A stretch of 64,000 nucleotides of DNA from Acanthosoma haemorrhoidale (taxonomy: Eukaryota > Arthropoda > Insecta > Hemiptera > Acanthosomatidae), in NCBI GenBank assembly GCA_930367205.1, contig OV884014.1, positions 117,373,768 through 117,437,767 on the forward strand, given 5' to 3'. Both the position numbers and the translations under genes were made by a program. The notes under the pieces are model-generated. The model was not told the DNA's origin. It did no database searches and saw only the letters and a program-made list of their open reading frames with translations. Below are positions 1 to 12,640 of this stretch, piece after piece (position 1 is the first letter of the stretch; every line of letters begins with the position of its first letter).

Positions 1-1300
1 GAAATCATAATTGTTCAGGAGCTAACGTACCAGCTATAAAATACTCTTATATGTAAAAATTTAACTTTTTGACGATATTTTTCTTGTTTTGGTATGAGGA
101 AATCATAATTGTTCAGGAGCTAACGTACCAGCTATAAAATACTCTTATATGTAAAAATTTAACTTTTTGATGACATTTTCCTTGTTTTGGTATCAGGAGA
201 ACATAATAAGGCAGGAGCTAACGTACTAGCTGAGAAATACGCATTTTTGTAAAAATTTGAGTTTTCGACGATATTTTCCTTGTTTTGGTATCAGGAGAAC
301 ATAATGGGGCAGGAGCTAACGTACTAGCTATGAAATACCCATTTTTTAAAAATTTGACTTTTTGACGATATTTTCCTTGTTTTCGTATCAGGAGAACATA
401 ATAGGGCAGGAGCTGACGTACTAGCTATGAAATACGCATTTTTTAAAAATTTGACTTTTTGACGATATTTTCCTGGTTTTCGTATCAGGAGAACATAATA
501 GGGCAGGAGCTAACGTACCAGCTATGAAATACCCATTTTTTAAAAATTCGACTTTTTGACGATATTTTCCTGGTTTTCGTATCAGGAGAACATAATAGGG
601 CAGGAGCTAACGTACCAGCTATGAAATACGCAATTTTTGTAAAAATTTGAGTTTTCGACGATATTTTCCTTGTTTTGGTATCAGGAGAACATAATGGGGC
701 AGGAGCTAACGTACTAGCTATGAAATACGCATTTTCGAAAAATTCGACTTTTTGACGATATTTTCCTTGATTTCGTATCAGGAGAACATAAAAGAGCAGA
801 AGCTAACGTTCCAGCTATGAAATACCCATTTTTTAAAAATTCGACTTTTTGACGATATTTTCCTGGTTTTCATATCAGGAGAACATAATGGGGCAGGAGC
901 TAACGTACTAGCTATGAAATACGCATTTTTGAAAAATTCAACTTTTTGACGATATTTTTCTCCTTTTCGTATCAGGAGAACATAATAGGGCAGGAGCTAA
1001 CGTACCAGCTATGAAATACGCATTTTTGTAAAAATTTGACTTTTGGACGATATTATCTTTGTTTTGGTATCAGGAGAACATAATGGGACAGGAGCTAACG
1101 TACTAGCTCTAAATACGCATTTTTGTAAAAATTCGACTTTTTGACGTCATTTTTCTTGTTTTGGTATTAGGAGAACATAATGGGGGAGGTGCTAACGTAC
1201 AAGCTATGAAATACGCATTTTTGTAAAAATTCAACTTTTTTAAAATGTTTTCTTTGTTTTGGTATCAGGAGAACATAAAGGGGCAAGAGCTAACGTACAA
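1..1300 (+). repeat. SatA block, 13 monomers plus a hybrid, cut by window start
   Basis: Tandem array of the roughly 98-bp SatA monomer, whose core reads AGGAGCTAACGTAC then AGCTATGAAATACGC, a T/A-rich centre, TTTGACGATATTTT and GTATCAGGAGAACATAAT. The block opens inside an m1-type tail, continues with a monomer that has an m2 front and an m1 tail, and then runs m2 to m13 in the canonical order. Monomer types differ at fixed positions: TAGCT or CAGCT, ACGCA or ACCCA, and different central runs. No coding capacity is seen. Confidence 0.95.
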
Positions 1301-1473
1301 GATCATACGATCGTATGATCAAAGTTACGAGTGAATATGACATCAAATGATGTCAAATATGATAGTGTGCCGTATCATTTGCACTTATTGTATCACGTGA
1401 TACAATCGTATGATTGAAGTTACAGTGAATATACTATAAAATGATGTCGATTGGCATTATGATGGCACTCGTT
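1301..1473 (+). repeat. Short SatB cassette, reference copy
   Basis: The cassette is 173 bp, or 1.8 SatB monomers. It starts with the 20-bp palindrome GATCATACGATCGTATGATC and ends in GATGGCACTCGTT before SatA resumes with AACATAATAGGGC. Its first monomer is the same one that opens the long SatB arrays. Its second monomer is rearranged: it passes from GATGTCGATT to GGCATTATGATGGCACTC and so looks like an internal deletion of SatB. Copies with the same ends recur 13 more times in the window, one of them a base shorter. Confidence 0.95.
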
Positions 1474-2769
1474 AACATAATAGGGCAGGAATTATTGTAC
1501 CAGCTATGAAATACGCATTTTTGTAAAATTCTACTTTTTGACGATATTTTTCTTGTTTTGGTATGAGGAAATCATAATTGTTCAGGAGCTAACGTACCAG
1601 CTATAAAATACTCTTATATGTAAAAATTTAACTTTTTGATGACATTTTCCTTGTTTTGGTATCAGGAGAACATAATAAGGCAGGAGCTAACGTACTAGCT
1701 GAGAAATACGCATTTTTGTAAAAATTTGAGTTTTCGACGATATTTTCCTTGTTTTGGTATCAGGAGAACATAATGGGGCAGGAGCTAACGTACTAGCTAT
1801 GAAATACCCATTTTTTAAAAATTTGACTTTTTGACGATATTTTCCTTGTTTTCGTATCAGGAGAACATAATAGGGCAGGAGCTGACGTACTAGCTATGAA
1901 ATACGCATTTTTTAAAAATTCGACTTTTTGACGATATTTTCCTGGTTTTCGTATCAGGAGAACATAATAGGGCAGGAGCTAACGTACCAGCTATGAAATA
2001 CCCATTTTTTAAAAATTCGACTTTTTGACGATATTTTCCTGGTTTTCGTATCAGGAGAACATAATAGGGCAGGAGCTAACGTACCAGCTATGAAATACGC
2101 AATTTTTGTAAAAATTTGAGTTTTCGACGATATTTTCCTTGTTTTGGTATCAGGAGAACATAATGGGGCAGGAGCTAACGTACTAGCTATGAAATACGCA
2201 TTTTCGAAAAATTCGACTTTTTGACGATATTTTCCTTGATTTCGTATCAGGAGAACATAAAAGAGCAGGAGCTAACGTTCCAGCTATGAAATACCCATTT
2301 TTTAAAAATTCGACTTTTTGACGATATTTTCCTGGTTTTCATATCAGGAGAACATAATGGGGCAGGAGCTAACGTACTAGCTATGAAATACGCATTTTTG
2401 AAAAATTCAACTTTTTGACGATATTTTTCTCCTTTTCGTATCAGGAGAACATAATAGGGCAGGAGCTAACGTACCAGCTATGAAATACGCATTTTTGTAA
2501 AAATTTGACTTTTGGACGATATTATCTTTGTTTTGGTATCAGGAGAACATAATGGGACAGGAGCTAACGTACTAGCTCTAAATACGCATTTTTGTAAAAA
2601 TTCGACTTTTTGACGTCATTTTTCTTGTTTTGGTATTAGGAGAACATAATGGGGCAGGTGCTAACGTACAAGCTATGAAATACGCATTTTTGTAAAAATT
2701 CAACTTTTTTAAAATGTTTTCTTTGTTTTGGTATCAGGAGAACATAAAGGGGCAAGAGCTAACGTACAA
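1474..2769 (+). repeat. SatA block, canonical m1-m13
   Basis: 1296 bp holding all 13 monomer types in order. It ends with GCAAGAGCTAACGTACAA, where SatB begins. This is the reference against which the other SatA blocks were read. Confidence 0.95.
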
Positions 2770-2942
2770 GATCATACGATCGTATGATCAAAGTTACGAG
2801 TGAATATGACATCAAATGATGTCAAATATGATAGTGTGCCGTATCATTTGCACTTATTGTATCACGTGATACAATCGTATGATTGAAGTTACAGTGAATA
2901 TACTATAAAATGATGTCGATTGGCATTATGATGGCACTCGTT
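2770..2942 (+). repeat. Short SatB cassette
   Basis: 173 bp with the same 20-bp palindrome at its left end and the same CACTCGTT right end as the reference cassette. Confidence 0.95.
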
Positions 2943-4725
2943 AACATAATAGGGCAGGAATTATTGTACCAGCTATGAAATACGCATTTTTGTAAAATTC
3001 TACTTTTTGACGATATTTTTCTTGTTTTGGTATGAGGAAATCATAATTGTTCAGGAGCTAACGTACCAGCTATAAAATACTCTTATATGTAAAAATTCAA
3101 CTTTTTGACGATATTTTTCTTGTTTTGGTATGAGGAAATCATAATTGTTCAGGAGCTAACGTACCAGCTATAAAATACTCTTATATGTAAAAATTTAATT
3201 TTTTGATGACATTTTCCTTGTTTTGGTATCAGGAGAACATAATAAGGCAGGAGCTAACGTACTAGCTGAGAAATACGCATTTTTGTAAAAATTTGAGTTT
3301 TCGACGATATTTTCCTTGTTTTGGTATCAGGAGAACATAATGGGGCAGGAGCTAACGTACTAGCTATGAAATACCCATTTTTTAAAAATTTGACTTTTTG
3401 ACGATATTTTCCTTGTTTTCGTATCAGGAGAACATAATAGGGCAGGAGCTGACGTACTAGCTATGAAATACGCATTTTTTAAAAATTTGACTTTTTGACG
3501 ATATTTTCCTGGTTTTCGTATCAGGAGAACATAATAGGGCAGGAGCTAACGTACCAGCTATGAAATACCCATTTTTTAAAAATTCGACTTTTTGACGATA
3601 TTTTCCTGGTTTTCGTATCAGGAGAACATAATAGGGCAGGAGCTAACGTACCAGCTATGAAATACGCAATTTTTGTAAAAATTTGAGTTTTCGACGATAT
3701 TTTCCTTGTTTTGGTATCAGGAGAACATAATGGGGCAGGAGCTAACGTACTAGCTATGAAATACGCATTTTCGAAAAATTCGACTTTTTGACGATATTTT
3801 CCTTGATTTCGTATCAGGAGAACATAAAAGAGCAGGAGCTAACGTTCCAGCTATGAAATACCCATTTTTTAAAAATTCGACTTTTTGACGATATTTTCCT
3901 GGTTTTCATATCAGGAGAACATAATGGGGCAGGAGCTAACGTACTAGCTATGAAATACGCATTTTTGAAAAATTCAACTTTTTGACGATATTTTTCTCCT
4001 TTTCGTATCAGGAGAACATAATAGGGCAGGAGCTAACGTACCAGCTATGAAATACGCATTTTTGTAAAAATTTGAGTTTTCGACGATATTTTCCTTGTTT
4101 TGGTATCAGGAGAACATAATGGGGCAGGAGCTAACGTACTAGCTATGAAATACGCATTTTCGAAAAATTCGACTTTTTGACGATATTTTCCTTGATTTCG
4201 TATCAGGAGAACATAAAAGAGCAGGAGCTAACGTTCCAGCTATGAAATACCCATTTTTTAAAAATTCGACTTTTTGACGATATTTTCCTGGTTTTCATAT
4301 CAGGAGAACATAATGGGGCAGGAGCTAACGTACTAGCTATGAAATACGCATTTTTGAAAAATTCAACTTTTTGACGATATTTTTCTCCTTTTCGTATCAG
4401 GAGAACATAATAGGGCAGGAGCTAACGTACCAGCTATGAAATACGCATTTTTGTAAAAATTTGACTTTTGGACGATATTATCTTTGTTTTGGTATCAGGA
4501 GAACATAATGGGACAGGAGCTAACGTACTAGCTCTAAATACGCATTTTTGTAAAAATTCGACTTTTTGACGTCATTTTTCTTGTTTTGGTATTAGGAGAA
4601 CATAATGGGGGAGGTGCTAACGTACAAGCTATGAAATACGCATTTTTGTAAAAATTCAACTTTTTTAAAATGTTTTCTTTGTTTTGGTATCAGGAGAACA
4701 TAAAGGGGCAAGAGCTAACGTACAA
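2943..4725 (+). repeat. SatA block, 18 monomers
   Basis: Five monomers longer than canonical. An m2/m1 hybrid follows m1. After m10 the array steps back to an m7-like monomer near 4060 and repeats m8, m9 and m10 before continuing to m13. The step back is what unequal exchange between out-of-register copies would leave. Confidence 0.93.
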
Positions 4726-4898
4726 GATCATACGATCGTATGATCAAAGTTACGAGTGAATATGACATCAAATGATGTCAAATATGATAGTGTGCCGTAT
4801 CATTTGCACTTATTGTATCACGTGATACAATCGTATGATTGAAGTTACAGTGAATATACTATAAAATGATGTCGATTGGCATTATGATGGCACTCGTT
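4726..4898 (+). repeat. Short SatB cassette
   Basis: 173-bp cassette with both standard junctions. Confidence 0.95.
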
Positions 4899-6195
4899 AA
4901 CATAATAGGGCAGGAATTATTGTACCAGCTATGAAATACGCATTTTTGTAAAATTCTACTTTTTGACGATATTTTTCTTGTTTTGGTATGAGGAAATCAT
5001 AATTGTTCAGGAGCTAACGTACCAGCTATAAAATACTCTTATATGTAAAAATTTAACTTTTTGATGACATTTTCCTTGTTTTGGTATCAGGAGAACATAA
5101 TAAGGCAGGAGCTAACGTACTAGCTGAGAAATACGCATTTTTGTAAAAATTTAACTTTTTGATGACATTTTCCTTGTTTTGGTATCAGGAGAACATAATA
5201 AGGCAGGAGCTAACGTACTAGCTGAGAAATACGCATTTTTGTAAAAATTTGAGTTTTTGACGATATTTTCCTTGTTTTCGTATCAGGAGAACATAATAGG
5301 GCAGGAGCTGACGTACTAGCTATGAAATACGCATTTTTTAAAAATTCGACTTTTTGACGATATTTTCCTGGTTTTCGTATCAGGAGAACATAATAGGGCA
5401 GGAGCTAACGTACCAGCTATGAAATACCCATTTTTTAAAAATTCGACTTTTTGACGATATTTTCCTGGTTTTCGTATCAGGAGAACATAATAGGGCAGGA
5501 GCTAACGTACCAGCTATGAAATACGCAATTTTTGTAAAAATTTGAGTTTTCGACGATATTTTCCTTGTTTTGGTATCAGGAGAACATAATGGGGCAGGAG
5601 CTAACGTACTAGCTATGAAATACGCATTTTCGAAAAATTCGACTTTTTGACGATATTTTCCTTGATTTCGTATCAGGAGAACATAAAAGAGCAGGAGCTA
5701 ACGTTCCAGCTATGAAATACCCATTTTTTAAAAATTCGACTTTTTGACGATATTTTCCTGGTTTTCATATCAGGAGAACATAATGGGGCAGGAGCTAACG
5801 TACTAGCTATGAAATACGCATTTTTGAAAAATTCAACTTTTTGACGATATTTTTCTCCTTTTCGTATCAGGAGAACATAATAGGGCAGGAGCTAACGTAC
5901 CAGCTATGAAATACGCATTTTTGTAAAAATTTGACTTTTGGACGATATTATCTTTGTTTTGGTATCAGGAGAACATAATGGGACAGGAGCTAACGTACTA
6001 GCTCTAAATACGCATTTTTGTAAAAATTCGACTTTTTGACGTCATTTTTCTTGTTTTGGTATTAGGAGAACATAATGGGGCAGGTGCTAACGTACAAGCT
6101 ATGAAATACGCATTTTTGTAAAAATTCAACTTTTTTAAAATGTTTTCTTTGTTTTGGTATCAGGAGAACATAAAGGGGCAAGAGCTAACGTACAA
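4899..6195 (+). repeat. SatA block, 13 monomers with a local duplication
   Basis: Thirteen monomers, but not the canonical set. An m3/m2 hybrid at about 5118-5215 is followed by an m3/m4 hybrid, and m4 itself is lost. One gain and one loss keep the block length nearly canonical (1297 bp). Confidence 0.9.
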
Positions 6196-6368
6196 GATCA
6201 TACGATCGTATGATCAAAGTTACGAGTGAATATGACATCAAATGATGTCAAATATGATAGTGTGCCGTATCATTTGCACTTATTGTATCACGTGATACAA
6301 TCGTATGATTGAAGTTACAGTGAATATACTATAAAATGATGTCGATTGGCATTATGATGGCACTCGTT
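6196..6368 (+). repeat. Short SatB cassette
   Basis: 173-bp cassette with both standard junctions. Confidence 0.95.
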
Positions 6369-7080
6369 AACATAATAGGGCAGGAATTATTGTACCAGCT
6401 ATGAAATACGCATTTTTGTAAAATTCTACTTTTTGACGATATTTTTCTTGTTTTGGTATGAGGAAATCATAATTGTTCAGGAGCTAACGTACCAGCTATA
6501 AAATACTCTTATATGTAAAAATTCAACTTTTTGACGATATTTTTCTTGTTTTGGTATGAGGAAATCATAATTGTTCAGGAGCTAACGTACCAGCTATAAA
6601 ATACTCTTATATGTAAAAATTTAACTTTTTGATGACATTTTCCTTGTTTTGGTATCAGGAGAACATAATAAGGCAGGAGCTAACGTACTAGCTGAGAAAT
6701 ACGCATTTTTGTAAAAATTTGAGTTTTCGACGATATTTTCCTTGTTTTGGTATCAGGAGAACATAATGGGGCAGGAGCTAACGTACTAGCTATGAAATAC
6801 CCATTTTTTAAAAATTTGACTTTTTGACGATATTTTCCTTGTTTTCGTATCAGGAGAACATAATAGGGCAGGAGCTGACGTACTAGCTATGAAATACGCA
6901 TTTTTTAAAAATTTGACTTTTTGACGATATTTTCCTGGTTTTCGTATCAGGAGAACATAATGGGGGAGGTGCTAACGTACAAGCTATGAAATACGCATTT
7001 TTGTAAAAATTCAACTTTTTTAAAATGTTTTCTTTGTTTTGGTATCAGGAGAACATAAAGGGGCAAGAGCTAACGTACAA
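6369..7080 (+). repeat. SatA block, 7 monomers (contracted)
   Basis: The order is m1, m2/m1 hybrid, m2, m3, m4, m5, then directly m13 with the TGGGGGAGGTGC variant at about 6961. Types m6 to m12 are missing in one clean in-register step. Confidence 0.93.
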
Positions 7081-7253
7081 GATCATACGATCGTATGATC
7101 AAAGTTACGAGTGAATATGACATCAAATGATGTTAAATATGATAGTGTGCCGTATCATTTGCACTTATTGTATCACGTGATACAATCGTATGATTGAAGT
7201 TACAGTGAATATACTATAAAATGATGTCGATTGGCATTATGATGGCACTCGTT
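7081..7253 (+). repeat. Short SatB cassette
   Basis: 173-bp cassette carrying the variant GATGTTAAATATG in its first monomer. The copy at 9726 shares this variant. Confidence 0.95.
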
Positions 7254-8256
7254 AACATAATAGGGCAGGAATTATTGTACCAGCTATGAAATACGCATTT
7301 TTGTAAAATTCTACTTTTTGACGATATTTTTCTTGTTTTGGTATGAGGAAATCATAATTGTTCAGGAGCTAACGTACCAGCTATAAAATACTCTTATATG
7401 TAAAAATTTAACTTTTTGATGACATTTTCCTTGTTTTGGTATCAGGAGAACATAATAAGGCAGGAGCTAACGTACTAGCTGAGAAATACGCATTTTTGTA
7501 AAAATTTGAGTTTTCGACGATATTTTCCTTGTTTTGGTATCAGGAGAACATAATGGGGCAGGAGCTAACGTACTAGCTATGAAATACCCATTTTTTAAAA
7601 ATTTGACTTTTTGACGATATTTTCCTTGTTTTCGTATCAGGAGAACATAATAGGGCAGGAGCTGACGTACTAGCTATGAAATACGCATTTTCGAAAAATT
7701 CGATTTTTTGACGATATTTTCCTTGATTTCGTATCAGGAGAACATAAAAGAGCAGGAGCTAACGTACCAGCTATGAAATACCCATTTTTTAAAAATTCGA
7801 CTTTTTGACGATATTTTCCTGGTTTTCGTATCAGGAGAACATAATGGGGCAGGAGCTAACGTACTAGCTATGAAATACGCATTTTTGAAAAATTCAACTT
7901 TTTGACGATATTTTTCTCCTTTTCGTATCAGGAGAACATAATAGGGCAGGAGCTAACGTACCAGCTATGAAATACGCATTTTTGTAAAAATTTGACTTTT
8001 GGACGATATTATCTTTGTTTTGGTATCAGGAGAACATAATGGGACAGGAGCTAACGTACTAGCTCTAAATACGCATTTTTGTAAAAATTCGACTTTTTGA
8101 CGTCATTTTTCTTGTTTTGGTATTAGGAGAACATAATGGGGGAGGTGCTAACGTACAAGCTATGAAATACGCATTTTTGTAAAAATTCAACTTTTTTAAA
8201 ATGTTTTCTTTGTTTTGGTATCAGGAGAACATAAAGGGGCAAGAGCTAACGTACAA
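7254..8256 (+). repeat. SatA block, 10 monomers
   Basis: Order m1 to m4, an m5/m8 hybrid (GAGCTGACG front and TTTTCGAAAAATTCG centre near 7660-7700), then m9 to m13. The same hybrid occurs in the block at 9899-10901, so the two are related copies. Confidence 0.92.
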
Positions 8257-8429
8257 GATCATACGATCGTATGATCAAAGTTACGAGTGAATATGACATC
8301 AAATGATGTCAAATATGATAGTGTGCCGTATCATTTGCACTTATTGTATCACGTGATACAATCGTATGATTGAAGTTACAGTGAATATACTATAAAATGA
8401 TGTCGATTGGCATTATGATGGCACTCGTT
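8257..8429 (+). repeat. Short SatB cassette
   Basis: 173-bp cassette with both standard junctions. It begins a canonical 1469-bp unit. Confidence 0.95.
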
Positions 8430-9725
8430 AACATAATAGGGCAGGAATTATTGTACCAGCTATGAAATACGCATTTTTGTAAAATTCTACTTTTTGACGA
8501 TATTTTTCTTGTTTTGGTATGAGGAAATCATAATTGTTCAGGAGCTAACGTACCAGCTATAAAATACTCTTATATGTAAAAATTTAACTTTTTGATGACA
8601 TTTTCCTTGTTTTGGTATCAGGAGAACATAATAAGGCAGGAGCTAACGTACTAGCTGAGAAATACGCATTTTTGTAAAAATTTGAGTTTTCGACGATATT
8701 TTCCTTGTTTTGGTATCAGGAGAACATAATGGGGCAGGAGCTAACGTACTAGCTATGAAATACCCATTTTTTAAAAATTTGACTTTTTGACGATATTTTC
8801 CTTGTTTTCGTATCAGGAGAACATAATAGGGCAGGAGCTGACGTACTAGCTATGAAATACGCATTTTTTAAAAATTTGACTTTTTGACGATATTTTCCTG
8901 GTTTTCGTATCAGGAGAACATAATAGGGCAGGAGCTAACGTACCAGCTATGAAATACCCATTTTTTAAAAATTCGACTTTTTGACGATATTTTCCTGGTT
9001 TTCGTATCAGGAGAACATAATAGGGCAGGAGCTAACGTACCAGCTATGAAATACGCAATTTTTGTAAAAATTTGAGTTTTCGACGATATTTTCCTTGTTT
9101 TGGTATCAGGAGAACATAATGGGGCAGGAGCTAACGTACTAGCTATGAAATACGCATTTTCGAAAAATTCGACTTTTTGACGATATTTTCCTTGATTTCG
9201 TATCAGGAGAACATAAAAGAGCAGGAGCTAACGTTCCAGCTATGAAATACCCATTTTTTAAAAATTCGACTTTTTGACGATATTTTCCTGGTTTTCATAT
9301 CAGGAGAACATAATGGGGCAGGAGCTAACGTACTAGCTATGAAATACGCATTTTTGAAAAATTCAACTTTTTGACGATATTTTTCTCCTTTTCGTATCAG
9401 GAGAACATAATAGGGCAGGAGCTAACGTACCAGCTATGAAATACGCATTTTTGTAAAAATTTGACTTTTGGACGATATTATCTTTGTTTTGGTATCAGGA
9501 GAACATAATGGGACAGGAGCTAACGTACTAGCTCTAAATACGCATTTTTGTAAAAATTCGACTTTTTGACGTCATTTTTCTTGTTTTGGTATTAGGAGAA
9601 CATAATGGGGGAGGTGCTAACGTACAAGCTATGAAATACGCATTTTTGTAAAAATTCAACTTTTTTAAAATGTTTTCTTTGTTTTGGTATCAGGAGAACA
9701 TAAAGGGGCAAGAGCTAACGTACAA
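8430..9725 (+). repeat. SatA block, canonical m1-m13
   Basis: 1296 bp with all 13 types in order, equal in length to the block at 1474. Confidence 0.94.
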
Positions 9726-9898
9726 GATCATACGATCGTATGATCAAAGTTACGAGTGAATATGACATCAAATGATGTTAAATATGATAGTGTGCCGTAT
9801 CATTTGCACTTATTGTATCACGTGATACAATCGTATGATTGAAGTTACAGTGAATATACTATAAAATGATGTCGATTGGCATTATGATGGCACTCGTT
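9726..9898 (+). repeat. Short SatB cassette
   Basis: 173-bp cassette. It shares the GATGTTAAATATG variant with the cassette at 7081. Confidence 0.95.
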
Positions 9899-10901
9899 AA
9901 CATAATAGGGCAGGAATTATTGTACCAGCTATGAAATACGCATTTTTGTAAAATTCTACTTTTTGACGATATTTTTCTTGTTTTGGTATGAGGAAATCAT
10001 AATTGTTCAGGAGCTAACGTACCAGCTATAAAATACTCTTATATGTAAAAATTTAACTTTTTGATGACATTTTCCTTGTTTTGGTATCAGGAGAACATAA
10101 TAAGGCAGGAGCTAACGTACTAGCTGAGAAATACGCATTTTTGTAAAAATTTGAGTTTTCGACGATATTTTCCTTGTTTTGGTATCAGGAGAACATAATG
10201 GGGCAGGAGCTAACGTACTAGCTATGAAATACCCATTTTTTAAAAATTTGACTTTTTGACGATATTTTCCTTGTTTTCGTATCAGGAGAACATAATAGGG
10301 CAGGAGCTGACGTACTAGCTATGAAATACGCATTTTCGAAAAATTCGACTTTTTGACGATATTTTCCTTGATTTCGTATCAGGAGAACATAAAAGAGCAG
10401 GAGCTAACGTACCAGCTATGAAATACCCATTTTTTAAAAATTCGACTTTTTGACGATATTTTCCTGGTTTTCGTATCAGGAGAACATAATGGGGCAGGAG
10501 CTAACGTACTAGCTATGAAATACGCATTTTTGAAAAATTCAACTTTTTGACGATATTTTTCTCCTTTTCGTATCAGGAGAACATAATAGGGCAGGAGCTA
10601 ACGTACCAGCTATGAAATACGCATTTTTGTAAAAATTTGACTTTTGGACGATATTTTCTTTGTTTTGGTATCAGGAAAACATAATGGGACAGGAGCTAAC
10701 GTACTAGCTCTAAATACGCATTTTTGTAAAAATTCGACTTTTTGACGTCATTTTTCTTGTTTTGGTATTAGGAGAACATAATGGGGGAGGTGCTAACGTA
10801 CAAGCTATGAAATACGCATTTTTGTAAAAATTCAACTTTTTTAAAATGTTTTCTTTGTTTTGGTATCAGGAGAACATAAAGGGGCAAGAGCTAACGTACA
10901 A
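9899..10901 (+). repeat. SatA block, 10 monomers
   Basis: Same composition as 7254-8256, including the m5/m8 hybrid. Private changes such as CAGGAAAACATAAT near 10672 show that the copies have begun to diverge. Confidence 0.92.
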
Positions 10902-11074
10902 GATCATACGATCGTATGATCAAAGTTACGAGTGAATATGACATCAAATGATGTCAAATATGATAGTGTGCCGTATCATTTGCACTTATTGTATCACGTG
11001 ATACAATCGTATGATTGAAGTTACAGTGAATATACTATAAAATGATGTCGATTGGCATTATGATGGCACTCGTT
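10902..11074 (+). repeat. Short SatB cassette
   Basis: 173-bp cassette with both standard junctions. Confidence 0.95.
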
Positions 11075-12467
11075 AACATAATAGGGCAGGAATTATTGTA
11101 CCAGCTATGAAATACGCATTTTTGTAAAATTCTACTTTTTGACGATATTTTTCTTGTTTTGGTATGAGGAAATCATAATTGTTCAGGAGCTAACGTACCA
11201 GCTATAAAATACTCTTATATGTAAAAATTCAACTTTTTGACGATATTTTTCTCCTTTTCGTATCAGGAGAACATAATAGGGCAGGAGCTAACGTACTAGC
11301 TGAGAAATACGCATTTTTGTAAAAATTTGAGTTTTCGACGATATTTTCCTTGTTTTGGTATCAGGAGAACATAATGGGGCAGGAGCTAACGTACTAGCTA
11401 TGAAATACCCATTTTTTAAAAATTTGACTTTTTGACGATATTTTCCTTGTTTTCGTATCAGGAGAACATAATAGGGCAGGAGCTAACGTTCCAGCTATGA
11501 AATACGCATTTTTTAAAAATTCGACTTTTTGACGATATTTTCCTTGTTTTCGTATCAGGAGAACATAATAGGGCAGGAGCTAACGTACCAGCTATGAAAT
11601 ACCCATTTTTTAAAAATTCGACTTTTTGACGATATTTTCCTGGTTTTCGTATCAGGAGAACATAATAGGGCAGGAGCTAACGTACCAGCTATGAAATACG
11701 CAATTTTTGTAAAAATTTGAGTTTTCGACGATATTTTCCTTGTTTTGGTATCAGGAGAACATAATGGGGCAGGAGCTAACGTACTAGCTATGAAATACGC
11801 ATTTTCGAAAAATTCGACTTTTTGACGATATTTTCCTTGATTTCGTATCAGGAGAACATAAAAGAGCAGGAGCTAACGTTCCAGCTATGAAATACCCATT
11901 TTTTAAAAATTCGACTTTTTGACGATATTTTCCTTGTTTTCGTATCACGAGAACATAATGGGGCAGGAGCTAACGTACCAGCTATGAGATACCAATTTTT
12001 TTAAAATTTGACTTTTTGACGATATTTTCCTGGTTTTCATATCAGGAGAACATAATGGGGCAGGAGCTAACGTACTAGCTATGAAATACGCATTTTTGAA
12101 AAATTCAACTTTTTGACGATATTTTTCTCCTTTTCGTATCAGGAGAACATAATAGGGCAGGAGCTAACGTACCAGCTATGAAATACGCATTTTTGTAAAA
12201 ATTTGACTTTTGGACGATATTATCTTTGTTTTGGTATCAGGAGAACATAATGGGACAGGAGCTAACGTACTAGCTCTAAATACGCATTTTTGTAAAAATT
12301 CGACTTTTTGACGTCATTTTTCTTGTTTTGGTATTAGGAGAACATAATGGGGCAGGTGCTAACGTACAAGCTATGAAATACGCATTTTTGTAAAAATTCA
12401 ACTTTTTTAAAATGTTTTCTTTTTTTTGGTATCAGGAGAACATAAAGGGGCAAGAGCTAACGTACAA
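11075..12467 (+). repeat. SatA block, 14 monomers
   Basis: Contains an m2/m10 hybrid near 11200-11290 and an extra monomer after m9, here called m9b. m9b is marked by ATCACGAGAACATAATG before it and by CTATGAGATACC near 11974. The m9/m9b pair recurs in several later blocks. Confidence 0.9.
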
Positions 12468-12640
12468 GATCATACGATCGTATGATCAAAGTTACGAGTG
12501 AATATGACATCAAATGATGTCAAATATGATAGTGTGCCGTATCATTTGCACTTATTGTATCACGTGATACAATCGTATGATTGAAGTTACAGTGAATATA
12601 CTATAAAATGATGTCGATTGGCATTATGATGGCACTCGTT
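12468..12640 (+). repeat. Short SatB cassette
   Basis: 173-bp cassette with both standard junctions. It is the last short cassette before the first long SatB array. Confidence 0.95.

Larger units (their letters stand above)
1301..2769 (+). repeat. Canonical 1469-bp composite HOR (SatB cassette + 13 SatA monomers)
   Basis: This is the cleanest example of the basic unit. It holds the 173-bp SatB cassette followed by 1296 bp of SatA in the order m1 to m13 plus a 26-bp partial monomer. Useful type markers are m1 GTAAAATTCTAC, m2 CTCTTATATG, m3 AGCTGAGAAA, m5 GAGCTGACG, m8 TTTTCGAAAAATTCG, m10 TTTCTCCTTTTCG, m11 TTTTGGACGATATTATC, m12 AGCTCTAAATACG and m13 TTTTTTAAAATG. Other units of this length start at 4726 (1470 bp), 8257 and 40447. 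Confidence 0.93.

Noticed and set aside
1..1300. Homology between SatA and SatB as diverged forms of one satellite
   Set aside because: Period lengths are similar (98 and 95 bp), but no aligned stretch beyond short AT-rich words was found, so they are treated as separate families.
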